Source: Bacteroides sp. 214
GTDB taxonomy: Bacteria > Bacteroidota > Bacteroidia > Bacteroidales > Bacteroidaceae
Reading direction: 5' to 3'
Length of the DNA stretch: 50,654 nt
NCBI RefSeq assembly: GCF_010501015.1
Contig: NZ_QVML01000019.1
Span: forward strand, 71,729-122,382
A program made the position numbers and the translations under genes. A model generated the notes under the pieces. The model had not been told where the DNA came from and made no database searches. It saw only the letters and a list, made by a program, of their open reading frames with translations. Positions 16,327 to 24,302 of this stretch are shown in pieces. How positions within the stretch are numbered: position 1 is the stretch's first letter; each line of letters begins with the position of its first letter.

Positions 16327-17436
16327 ATGGAACATCCCGAAAATAACGAAGCATACAAAGGACTTGTTGTAAACAAAGGCATAATACAACCTGCCAGTGT
16401 AAATCCGTATCTCAAGAAAATACACCGTCCGAAAAAGGTGGAACTTTCTGTTAACGACTATGTAGAAGGTATACTCAAAGGCAATGTAACGATCCTTAGC
16501 CGGGCGGTTACACTGGTAGAGAGCTTAAAGCCCGAACACCATACATTGGCACAAGAGGTAATCGAAAAATGTCTACCTCACGCCGGAAACTCTATCCGCA
16601 TAGGTATAAGTGGTGTGCCGGGTGCCGGCAAAAGCACATCGATAGATGTGTTCGGGTTACATGTGTTAGAGCGTGGTGGAAAATTGGCTGTACTTGCCAT
16701 TGACCCCAGTAGTGAACGAAGCAAAGGGAGTATATTGGGAGATAAAACCCGCATGGAACAACTCTCGGTGCATCCCAGCTCGTTTATCCGCCCCAGTCCG
16801 TCGGCTGGTTCTTTAGGAGGTGTGGCACGCAAAACTCGTGAAACAATTATTCTTTGCGAAGCTGCCGGCTATGATAAGATATTTGTAGAAACCGTAGGAG
16901 TGGGACAGAGCGAAACAGCGGTTCACTCCATGGTCGATTTCTTCCTGCTCATTCAACTGGCAGGAACGGGCGATGAGCTGCAAGGTATCAAGCGCGGCAT
17001 CATGGAAATGGCAGATGGTATCGTTATCAACAAAGCCGATGGTAATAATATAGACAAAGCCAAGCTTGCCGCAACGCAGTTTCGCAATGCTTTGCATCTG
17101 TTTCCTGCTCCCGATTCGGGGTGGCTGCCACAGGTGCTTACCTACTCGGGCTTCTACAACCTTGGCGTAAAGGAAATATGGGATATGGTGTACAACTATG
17201 TGGATTTTGTAAAAGCCAACGGATATTTTGACTATCGTCGCAACCAACAAAGCAAGTATTGGATGTACGAAACCATCAATGAGCAACTCAAAGATAGTTT
17301 CTATAACAATGAGAAAATAGGAAGCATGCTGGAACAAAAAGAACAACAAGTGCTGAAGGCAGAGCTAACCTCATTTGTTGCAGCAAAGAACTTACTCGAT
17401 ACTTATTTTGAAGAGCTAAGAAAGAGATCCACGTAA
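16327..17436 (+). CDS. meaB: MeaB, GTPase chaperone of methylmalonyl-CoA mutase
   Basis: A 369-residue G3E-type GTPase of the MeaB/ArgK family. The P-loop GISGVPGAGKST is at residues 93-104, followed by LAVLAIDPSSERSKGSILGDKTRM, SAGSLGGVARKT, ETVGVGQSE (switch region) and the base-recognition motif NKADG at about 236. MeaB loads and protects the adenosylcobalamin cofactor of methylmalonyl-CoA mutase, which many Bacteroidales use for succinate-propionate conversion. The mutase genes are not in the window. Length is somewhat above the usual 320-330 residues owing to an N-terminal extension. Confidence 0.93.
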   Translation: MEHPENNEAYKGLVVNKGIIQPASVNPYLKKIHRPKKVELSVNDYVEGILKGNVTILSRAVTLVESLKPEHHTLAQEVIEKCLPHAGNSIRIGISGVPGAGKSTSIDVFGLHVLERGGKLAVLAIDPSSERSKGSILGDKTRMEQLSVHPSSFIRPSPSAGSLGGVARKTRETIILCEAAGYDKIFVETVGVGQSETAVHSMVDFFLLIQLAGTGDELQGIKRGIMEMADGIVINKADGNNIDKAKLAATQFRNALHLFPAPDSGWLPQVLTYSGFYNLGVKEIWDMVYNYVDFVKANGYFDYRRNQQSKYWMYETINEQLKDSFYNNEKIGSMLEQKEQQVLKAELTSFVAAKNLLDTYFEELRKRST

Positions 17437-17465
17437 CGCTGAGTCTAATTAAAAAACATTGAATC

Positions 17466-18296
17466 ATGGAAAAGCAGGCAAGCTACATCAAACGTATAGA
17501 GATTGATAATCTCTGGCAACAGTTTAACATCGTGTGGGAACTTCGTCCTGATGTAAATATCTTATCCGGTATTAATGGAGTGGGCAAGACGACTATCCTT
17601 AATCATTCGGTGAGATATCTGCAAGAGCTTTCGGGAGAGGTGAAAAACGACAGAAAGAACGGTGTACGTGTACTATTTGATGACCCGGAAGCTACTTATA
17701 TTCCCTATGATGTGATTCTTAGTTACGACAAACCGTTGATGTGGGCTGATATTACAAGCCGAATACCCGGTAGCCATGTGAAGTCGGAACTCGACTGGCA
17801 GCTCTATCTGTTGCAACGAAAGTATCTGGACTATCAGGTAAATATAGGCAATCAGATGATTGAACTGCTCAATAGTGCCGAGCCGGAGAATAGGGAAAAA
17901 GCTGCCGAACTCTCCGTTCCTAAACGGAAGTTTCAGGATATGGTAGACAGTCTCTTCAGTTATACCGCCAAAACAATAGACCGCAAACGGAATGATATAG
18001 CCTTCTTTCAGCATGGCGACCTGCTCTTCCCGGACAAACTCTCGTCGGGCGAGAAACAGATGTTGCTCATTCTGCTTACCGTACTGGTGCGCAATAACGA
18101 ACATTGTGTGCTCTTTATGGACGAACCCGAGGCTTCTCTGCATATAGAGTGGCAACAAAGACTCATCGCCATGATACGAGAACTGAATCCGAATGCGCAG
18201 ATTATTTTGACCACTCATTCGCCTGCGCTTATTATGGAAGGATGGCTCGATACGGTAACTGAAGTAAGTGACATTGCAACCCTTATTCAGCAATAA
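17466..18296 (+). CDS. ABC-type/AAA_15-like ATPase (partner of DUF4435 protein)
   Basis: A 276-residue cytosolic ATPase of the ABC/OLD-like class. Walker A is GINGVGKT (35-42), the ABC-signature-like LSSGEK is at 192-197, Walker B is LFMDEPE (216-222, Asp219/Glu220), and the H-loop is TTHSP (His at 251). The short middle (about 80-180) lacks an obvious coiled coil. The next gene, 15 bp downstream, encodes a DUF4435 TOPRIM-like protein; this ATPase-plus-DUF4435 pairing is the layout of the PARIS anti-phage system (AriA/AriB) and resembles a split OLD nuclease. AriA as I recall it is longer, so equivalence is uncertain. Confidence 0.85.
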   Translation: MEKQASYIKRIEIDNLWQQFNIVWELRPDVNILSGINGVGKTTILNHSVRYLQELSGEVKNDRKNGVRVLFDDPEATYIPYDVILSYDKPLMWADITSRIPGSHVKSELDWQLYLLQRKYLDYQVNIGNQMIELLNSAEPENREKAAELSVPKRKFQDMVDSLFSYTAKTIDRKRNDIAFFQHGDLLFPDKLSSGEKQMLLILLTVLVRNNEHCVLFMDEPEASLHIEWQQRLIAMIRELNPNAQIILTTHSPALIMEGWLDTVTEVSDIATLIQQ

Positions 18297-18311
18297 AAAC
18301 TTGGCTGACGT

Positions 18312-19322
18312 ATGGCAAAAAGATTGCAAGATAACATCACTTCCAAGTACTTTGACGCGGCTCAGAAACTATACTCACGCAAAGCCCGCAGAAAGATTAT
18401 TGCCTATGTAGAGAGTTATGAAGATGTGGCATTCTGGCGCTCTTTGTTTGCTACGTTCGAAACGGATGAGTGTTACTTTCAGGTGATGCTTCCTTCTAAA
18501 CAATCGTTGTCGAAAGGTAAGAAGATGGTGCTGCTCAATACGCTGGATACCGAAAACTTGGGTAAGAGCCTGGTGGCGTGTGTAGATAGCGATTTCGATT
18601 TCTTGTTGCAGGATACGACCAATACTTCGAGGAAGATAAATAGAAATAAGTATATATTCCAAACCTACGCGTATGCCATTGAAAACTATCAATGCTATGC
18701 CGAAAGTTTGCACGGTGTTTGTGTGCAGGCTACGCTCAATGATAAATACCTGATAGACATTCAGAAATTTATCACGCGTTATTCGCAGACGGTTTACCCG
18801 TTGTTCTTGTGGATGGTTTGGTTTTATCGCAAGCACGATACATACAGCTTTCCGCTATACGATTTTAATAAATGGACTCACCTGAAGGGTTTCCGGCTGA
18901 ATAAACCATACGAAAGTCTGGATGATGTGCAGCGCCGTGTGTTAACTAAAGTAACCGAGCTTGAGAAGAAGTACCCCGATGATGCTGCTAAGGTGATAGA
19001 ACTGGGCAAAGAATTGATTGATCTGGGAGTAACCCCCGATACCACCTACCTTTATATACAAGGGCATCATCTGAAAGACAACGTGGTCATGAAGATTTTG
19101 ATACCTATCTGCACCGTATTACGCCGACAGCGTGAAGAAGAAATAAAGCGACTTGCAGGACATCAGGAACAGTATCATAATGAACTGACCTCGTACCAGA
19201 ATAGCCAGATGCGTTTGGATGCGGTACTCAAAAAGAACGATAATTATAAAGGGCTCTACCTCTACCTGTGGCTGAGCAAAGATATACGCGCATTTCTGAG
19301 TGAAGTAAATGCACAAATGTAA
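18312..19322 (+). CDS. DUF4435 domain protein (TOPRIM-like, putative nuclease)
   Basis: A 336-residue protein whose N-terminal part fits DUF4435. IIAYVESYEDVAFW carries the candidate TOPRIM glutamate Glu34 with Glu37/Asp38, and LVACVDSDFDFLL carries the acidic DxDxD (Asp92, Asp94, Asp96), the two acidic clusters expected for a metal-binding TOPRIM site. QTYAYAIENYQCY follows, a conserved region in the family. The C-terminal third is helical and charged. In PARIS the DUF4435 subunit AriB is the toxic nuclease released by its ATPase partner; whether that applies here is inference from the gene pair. Confidence 0.75.
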   Translation: MAKRLQDNITSKYFDAAQKLYSRKARRKIIAYVESYEDVAFWRSLFATFETDECYFQVMLPSKQSLSKGKKMVLLNTLDTENLGKSLVACVDSDFDFLLQDTTNTSRKINRNKYIFQTYAYAIENYQCYAESLHGVCVQATLNDKYLIDIQKFITRYSQTVYPLFLWMVWFYRKHDTYSFPLYDFNKWTHLKGFRLNKPYESLDDVQRRVLTKVTELEKKYPDDAAKVIELGKELIDLGVTPDTTYLYIQGHHLKDNVVMKILIPICTVLRRQREEEIKRLAGHQEQYHNELTSYQNSQMRLDAVLKKNDNYKGLYLYLWLSKDIRAFLSEVNAQM

Positions 19323-19345
19323 AAACCTAAAAAGAATAAGAAAGA

Positions 19346-20593
19346 ATGAACAATGTGATTGAAAAACTGAATGAACTGTTAACCTCTTTAGGTATAGGTA
19401 CTTCCACTGTAGATGGATTGGATAGATTTATTGTACTACTCGTTGTTATCGGGTTGGCTTTCCTTGTACAGAAGCTGGCTAAAAACACCATTATGCGTGC
19501 TATTAGCAAGCTGGTGAAAAAGACAAAAGCTACGTGGGACGATATTATATTCGACTCCAATGTGATGAAGAAATTCTTTGTGCTTATTACGCCAATAATC
19601 GTTTATTTGTTTGCTCCGGCTATCTATCAGGGCGAATCGTTGGACTTGGTACTGCGCATCTGTATGGCGTTTATCATTATCATGGTGGCACGCCTTGTTG
19701 CCTCTTTCCTCGGGGCACTTTATAATGTGTATAGTACACAAGAGAAATACAAAGACCGTCCGCTGAAAGGATTGTTGCAAACGGTGCAGATTGTTCTTTA
19801 CTTCATTGCTGCGATTTTGATGCTTGCCACGCTGATGGAAAAGTCTGCGCTTGGTCTGCTCACGGGGTTAGGTGCATCGGCGGCAGTGCTGATGTTGGTG
19901 TTCCAGGATAGTATATTGGGCTTTGTGTCGGGAATTCAACTTTCGGCTAATAATATGCTACGGGTGGGCGACTGGATTGAAGTGCCCAAGTATGGCGTAG
20001 ATGGCGATGTGCTCGAAGTAACGCTCAATACTGTAAAGGTACAGAACTGGGATAAAACAATTGTAACCATTCCACCTACTTTATTAATGAAAGAGTCGTT
20101 CAAGAACTGGCGTGGTATGCAAGAGTCGGGTGGGCGACGAGTGAAGCGTTCTGTTTTCATTGATATGAACTCGGTGCATTTCTGTACGCAAGAGATGTTG
20201 GATCGTTTCAACAAAATACAAATGGTTTCGGATTATATAGATGAGAAAGAAAAGGCATTGGCAAGCTACAACAAAGAGTATGATATCGACAATTCAGTTG
20301 TGGTAAATGGTCGCCGCCAAACCAACTTAGGTATCTTTCGTGCTTACTTGGTGAACTATCTCAAGAATCACCCATCCGTAAATCACGACATGACCTGCAT
20401 GGTGCGTCAGTTGCAGCCTACCGAAATGGGTATGCCTTTGGAGCTTTACTTCTTTACCGCTACCACAGCGTGGGCAGAGTACGAAGGAATCCAAGCAGAT
20501 ATCTTCGACCACATTCTGGCATCGGTTACTTACTTCGACCTGAATGTGTTCCAGAACCCAGCAGGAAGAGATCTGCGTGGATTAAAGAACTAA
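19346..20593 (+). CDS. MscS-family mechanosensitive ion channel (YbdG type)
   Basis: A 415-residue inner-membrane protein. Hydrophobic segments lie around residues 25-45, 75-95, 100-125, 145-165 and the pore-lining helix around 170-190 (GLGASAAVLMLVFQDSILGF). The signature SGIQLSANNMLRVGDWIEVP follows, then the beta domain (DGDVLEVTLNTVKVQNWDKT) and IPPTLLMKESFKNW. The long C-terminal soluble part with FIDMNSVHFCT and the extra N-terminal helices fit the YbdG subgroup more than short MscS. Such channels release solutes on hypo-osmotic shock. Its stop codon abuts the stop of the convergent esterase gene. Confidence 0.9.
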   Translation: MNNVIEKLNELLTSLGIGTSTVDGLDRFIVLLVVIGLAFLVQKLAKNTIMRAISKLVKKTKATWDDIIFDSNVMKKFFVLITPIIVYLFAPAIYQGESLDLVLRICMAFIIIMVARLVASFLGALYNVYSTQEKYKDRPLKGLLQTVQIVLYFIAAILMLATLMEKSALGLLTGLGASAAVLMLVFQDSILGFVSGIQLSANNMLRVGDWIEVPKYGVDGDVLEVTLNTVKVQNWDKTIVTIPPTLLMKESFKNWRGMQESGGRRVKRSVFIDMNSVHFCTQEMLDRFNKIQMVSDYIDEKEKALASYNKEYDIDNSVVVNGRRQTNLGIFRAYLVNYLKNHPSVNHDMTCMVRQLQPTEMGMPLELYFFTATTAWAEYEGIQADIFDHILASVTYFDLNVFQNPAGRDLRGLKN

Positions 20594-22030
20594 TTACTTC
20601 GCATGTGGATCCCATGCCCAGCTATCTGTGCGGAATGGATAAACCGGTAATTCGCGGGTACCTGCCAGGTTTCCCGGCAAGAAATTACGGAATCCATACC
20701 GCACAGCTACGGGTTGCGGAACCTCCTCACACGATACGATAACCATCTTTTCGCCGGTAACAATGGCTTGTGCAGGGTAGAATATGCGGTCTTCTCCTGC
20801 CATCTCAAAACCTACGATGCCGTCCATGCGGTTGAAACCGTTGCGCGCGTAGTCAAAAGAGAGATAAGCTTTTCCTTCCTTCAGTTCCATAGAACGATAC
20901 ACTGGCCCTCTATCTTCTATTCCTTGTATTGTATATGTATTGACTAGCGCCATGTAAGCAAGGCGTTCGCCCACTTGTGTCTTGTTGCGGGGGTGGATGT
21001 TGTTTGCTTCGTACGGTTCTACAAGGTCGTTAGTCGAAACCATTCCGCTGGCGGGGATGAGTGCTTGCGCTTTGAACTGTGCTTCGCGCAAGAAAGCACC
21101 CTGCTCGCCCCAACCGTAGTTGTAGGGAGCTATTTCTACATAGTAAAAAGGTAAATCGCCCAGTTTCCACTCGCTGCGCCACAGCTCCACCATTTCTGCA
21201 AGGCGTTGTGCATACGTGTCGTGCTTCCCTACGTTGGATTCGCCCTGATACCACAAAAATCCTTTGATGGTATAGTTTTGCAACGGTTTAAGCATGGCGT
21301 TGTACATAATCATAGGTCTGAACCATACGTGTTCATGTTTCATTTCCTCTACAAGGTTAATGTCGGGGTAGGTTTTCAGCTTCCATTCGGGTAGCCAACC
21401 TTCTACGCGGGATCCTCCCCAGCTACAGTTGATGATGCCAACGGGCACGTTCAACGTTTGCTCCAGTGTAAGCGCAAAATGACAAGCGGTGGCACTGCAA
21501 TGAGGCACCTCTTGTGGGTTGCTCACCTTCCACTTACCATAGCAATTCTCTTGCGGAGTATCGGCTTCTCTATGTTCAATATTGACAAAACGTAATCCTT
21601 TGTAGTTGCCTGCTTGTGCGATGGTTTTGTTGGCATCCATAATCGGGTTGTTCCAGAATCCATGCAACGGCATTTCCATGTTGGACTGTCCGGAGCAGAA
21701 CCACACCTCCCCGATGAGTATGTTGTTGATGGTGGTGGCAAATGTTCCGTCTGATAGCTCGATACTTTGCGGATGATAAGAGCCTGCGGGCGTATTAAGA
21801 TGCAACGACCACTTGCCATTGGCATCGGCTTGTGTGGTTACAGTTGTTTCTGTCCAAGAGGCTTTGGCGGTGATGGTAACTTTTGGGGTAGCTTTTCCCC
21901 ACAGTTTGACGTTGCTTTGTTGTTGTAACACCATGTTGTCGCCAATGATTTCGGGCAATTCAATACCTGCTTGTGCATTGATAACTGCCGATAGAATTAG
22001 GATAATCCCAAGATATAGATGCTTTTTCAT
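20594..22030 (-). CDS. SGNH-type sialate O-acetylesterase family carbohydrate esterase
   Basis: A 478-residue secreted enzyme with a Sec signal (ending about NAQA). Catalytic landmarks are GQSNMEMP (nucleophile Ser116), NCSWGGSRVEGW (about 201-212), WYQGESN (260-266) and NNIHPRNK (His346). Proteins of this SASA/DUF303 family remove O-acetyl groups from sialic acids or plant polysaccharides. Here it follows a GH5 lipoprotein by 3 bp on the same strand and adjoins a mannan locus, so deacetylation of acetylated glucomannan is the likely job; this is inference from context. An N-terminal beta domain (residues 22-105) precedes the catalytic fold. Confidence 0.85.
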   Translation of the reverse strand: MKKHLYLGIILILSAVINAQAGIELPEIIGDNMVLQQQSNVKLWGKATPKVTITAKASWTETTVTTQADANGKWSLHLNTPAGSYHPQSIELSDGTFATTINNILIGEVWFCSGQSNMEMPLHGFWNNPIMDANKTIAQAGNYKGLRFVNIEHREADTPQENCYGKWKVSNPQEVPHCSATACHFALTLEQTLNVPVGIINCSWGGSRVEGWLPEWKLKTYPDINLVEEMKHEHVWFRPMIMYNAMLKPLQNYTIKGFLWYQGESNVGKHDTYAQRLAEMVELWRSEWKLGDLPFYYVEIAPYNYGWGEQGAFLREAQFKAQALIPASGMVSTNDLVEPYEANNIHPRNKTQVGERLAYMALVNTYTIQGIEDRGPVYRSMELKEGKAYLSFDYARNGFNRMDGIVGFEMAGEDRIFYPAQAIVTGEKMVIVSCEEVPQPVAVRYGFRNFLPGNLAGTRELPVYPFRTDSWAWDPHAK

Positions 22031-22033
22031 ATG

Positions 22034-22999
22034 TTATTTTGTTAATGTGGTTCGTGCTAAATTACCCCATTCGCGTAGCTCGTTCTCTTTCCAGGGACCT
22101 TCGGAAGAGGCGGTTGCTTCAATCATTGAGCAGGTTTCGTCTTTGTCCGATACCGACCACATAGCCCAACTGATACTATTTTGCGTCATCCAGTTAGTCC
22201 ACGTGTTCCACGAATCGTAATCTATCGGGCCATCTCCCGATGCTTCCATAGCGGCACATTCCGATACAAGGAGTGGCAATCCTTTGGAAAGCGCATAGTT
22301 GCCTCGTTCAATAAGTTCTGTCTTATGAGTGGCGGCGTAGAAGTGAAGGGTGTACATCAGATTCTTAAATCCTGTAATGGGGTCATCGGCGGCTAAGTGT
22401 ATGTCTTGATCCCAGTGTGGTGTACCTACCAATATAATATTATCGGGTTCGATAGCGCGGATAGTGCGGATAACCTCTATGGAGTACTCTTTCACTGCTT
22501 CCCATGAGTCGTCTACCGGCTCGTTGAATATTTCGTAAATGATATTGGGTACTCCTTTGTACTTGGTTACCATAAAGTGGAAGAACTCTTTTGCTTCCGA
22601 TAAACGGATGGTGTGGCTATGCCAGTCTAAAATAACATAAATGCCATTGGCTATGGCTGCGTCGATAACTGCTGTGGCACATTTTATGCCTGCTTCGGGA
22701 TTGTCGATGTAAGATTTTTTAAGTTCTATACCCACCGAAGCCCGCACCATGTCGCACTTCCACTCATGGGTAAAAGTAGCTACACTTCCTGCGTTATAAA
22801 ATCGCGGATGCGTGTTGTGCCAGCCATAGCTTACTCCTTTAAATAGTACCGGCTCTCCTTTTTCGTTGACAAGAGAGGTGCCTTGTACAGAAAGCTTTCC
22901 GTTTTTCTCTACGATGGTTTGCAGAGTATTCTCCTTACGGTTGCACGACGCGAAGCAAATGCTTGTAACGAGCAATAAATAAATCAATGTGAATCGCAT
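22034..22999 (-). CDS. GH5 (GH5_2-like) endo-beta-1,4-glucanase/glucomannanase lipoprotein
   Basis: A 321-residue lipoprotein (lipobox FASC, Cys19), so probably tethered at the outer membrane. It follows the GH5_2 pattern: LFKGVSYGWHNTHPRFYN, VRASVGIE, YVILDWHSHT, NIIYEIFNEP (acid/base Glu160), ILVGTPHWDQD, YTLHFYAATHK and LLVSECAAM (nucleophile Glu247), then ISWAMWSVSDKDE. GH5_2 members are mostly endoglucanases; some act on glucomannan. It is first in a two-gene minus-strand unit with the esterase and divergent from the AraC gene. A cellulase-type partner suggests glucomannan among the substrates. Confidence 0.85.
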   Translation of the reverse strand: MRFTLIYLLLVTSICFASCNRKENTLQTIVEKNGKLSVQGTSLVNEKGEPVLFKGVSYGWHNTHPRFYNAGSVATFTHEWKCDMVRASVGIELKKSYIDNPEAGIKCATAVIDAAIANGIYVILDWHSHTIRLSEAKEFFHFMVTKYKGVPNIIYEIFNEPVDDSWEAVKEYSIEVIRTIRAIEPDNIILVGTPHWDQDIHLAADDPITGFKNLMYTLHFYAATHKTELIERGNYALSKGLPLLVSECAAMEASGDGPIDYDSWNTWTNWMTQNSISWAMWSVSDKDETCSMIEATASSEGPWKENELREWGNLARTTLTK

Positions 23000-23156
23000 G
23001 GTAATTTGATGTTATGTTTCTGCGAATATAAATTAAATAACAGCGTACTCGTTTCCTTACATGTTGTTTGTACTATAAAAAGTTAAGAAAGTATCAGCGA
23101 GTTGCTTATACTTCCATTCCTTTGTTTTATATTTGTGCGAACCTAAATGAAAACAC
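23000..23156. promoter_or_regulatory. Divergent control region between GH5_2 and AraC genes
   Basis: The 157-bp region serves both directions. On the plus strand, TATATTTG at 23128-23135 with TTG at 23102-23104 (23-bp gap) resembles a Bacteroidetes promoter for the AraC gene. No equally clear box was found for the minus-strand GH5 gene. Confidence 0.45.
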
Positions 23157-24046
23157 ATGTCTACACCTACATCTGATATTATCCGCGAAATTACTCCGCT
23201 TTCGGACAAAGATTGCTTTTATATCGCCGAGCGTTACAAAACCCAGTTTACTTATCCTATTCATAGCCACATGGAATATGAGTTGAACTTTACAGAGAAA
23301 GCTGCAGGAGTAAGGCGTATTGTGGGAGATTCTGTCGAGATTATTGGCGAGTACGACTTGGTGCTTATCACCGGGCAACAGTTGGAACACGTGTGGGAAC
23401 AACATGAATGTACATCGGGCGAGATTCGTGAAATCACCATACAGTTCTCTTCCGAGCTGTTCTTCAAAAGTTTTATGCACAAGAACCAGTTCGACACCAT
23501 ACAACGTATGATTGAACGCGCGAAAAAAGGAATTTCGTTCCCACTCTCTGCTATCATGAAGGTGTACTCCATGCTCGATACCCTGGCTGCCGAAAAGCGT
23601 GGTTTCTATGCGGTGATTAAATTTCTTACTATTCTGTACGAGCTCTCGCTGTGCGAAGATGCCCGTACGCTTTCCACCTCTTTTTTGCAAAGATAGGCGC
23701 ACACTCAGATAGCAGGCGCGTGCAAAAGGTGCAAGATTACATCAACCAGCACTATAAAGAAGAAATTCGCCTCAATACGTTGGCCGATTTGGTGGGTATG
23801 ACCCCTGTTTCCTTTAGTCGTTTCTTTAAGCTGCGCACGGGTAAGAGCCTCACCGACTACATCATTGACATTCGCTTGGGCTTTGCGGCACGTTTGCTGG
23901 TAGACTCTACCATGTCTATTGCCGAAATCTGCTACGAATGTGGCTTTAATAATCTCTCCAACTTTAACCGGATATTCCGTAAGAAAAAAGAGTGCTCTCC
24001 GAAAGAGTTCAGAGAGAACTACAAGAAAAAGAAGAAGGTTATCTGA
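23157..24046 (+). pseudogene. AraC-family transcription regulator, interrupted by a frameshift
   Basis: Two overlapping frames make one AraC protein. The first (23157-23696) encodes a cupin-like sensor domain (FTYPIHSHMEYELNFTEKA, GEYDLVLITGQQLEHVW). The second carries the DNA-binding domain (VQDYINQHYKEEIRLNTLAD, PVSFSRFFKLRTGKSL, IAEICYECGFNNLSNFNRIFR, SPKEFR). The frames meet in the run of six T at 23681-23686; one extra T would give a continuous protein of about 296 residues. Either the gene is broken, or its frame is restored by slippage, or the run was misread. It sits between the two arms of the mannan locus and is the obvious local regulator. Confidence 0.85.
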
Positions 24047-24058
24047 TGCACTCCTATT

Positions 24059-24186
24059 TGTCAGCCTATGGCTCGTGCCCCCTCAGCCATAGGCTCACGT
24101 CTTGTCGTCCATAGTCTCATGCTCCTTCATCCATAGTCTGACGACTCGTCCGCTTATGGCTCACAACCGTTCCGCCTATGGCGCGT
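24059..24186. repeat. Cluster of short inverted CCATAGGCTC-type words
   Basis: At least six imperfect copies of CCTATGGCTC or its reverse complement (CCATAG[G/T]CT[C/G]) are spaced 15-25 bp apart in the spacer after the AraC gene. The same words recur at 35776-35876. The orientation alternates, unlike a CRISPR array. They could form multiple hairpins in RNA. Function unknown. Confidence 0.7.
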
Positions 24187-24251
24187 TTAAGCTGTAAATT
24201 AGGGCTTTGGAATTGCTTAATTGTGCAAGTATTAGATAAAATAATACTGGA

Positions 24252-24278
24252 TTGCCAGTTCGTTTAGTAGTATTTTTG
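24252..24278 (+). promoter_or_regulatory. Candidate promoter of the GH5_7 gene
   Basis: TATTTTTG at 24271-24278 matches the -7 consensus and lies 24 bp before the ATG at 24303. A TTG at 24252-24254 lies 16 bp upstream, shorter than the usual 19-21, so the -33 match is weak. The box excludes the open frame's earlier start at 24252. Confidence 0.45.
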
Positions 24279-24302
24279 CATCGAATCTTAAAAACGAAAA
24301 GT

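Noticed and set aside
16327..17436. ArgK-type lysine/arginine/ornithine transport kinase
   Set aside because: That older label for this family is not supported; the motifs and size fit the methylmalonyl-CoA mutase chaperone MeaB.
24059..24186. Possible CRISPR array because of regularly recurring short words
   Set aside because: The words are only about 10 bases, alternate in orientation, vary in sequence and spacing, and there are no spacers of constant length or cas genes.
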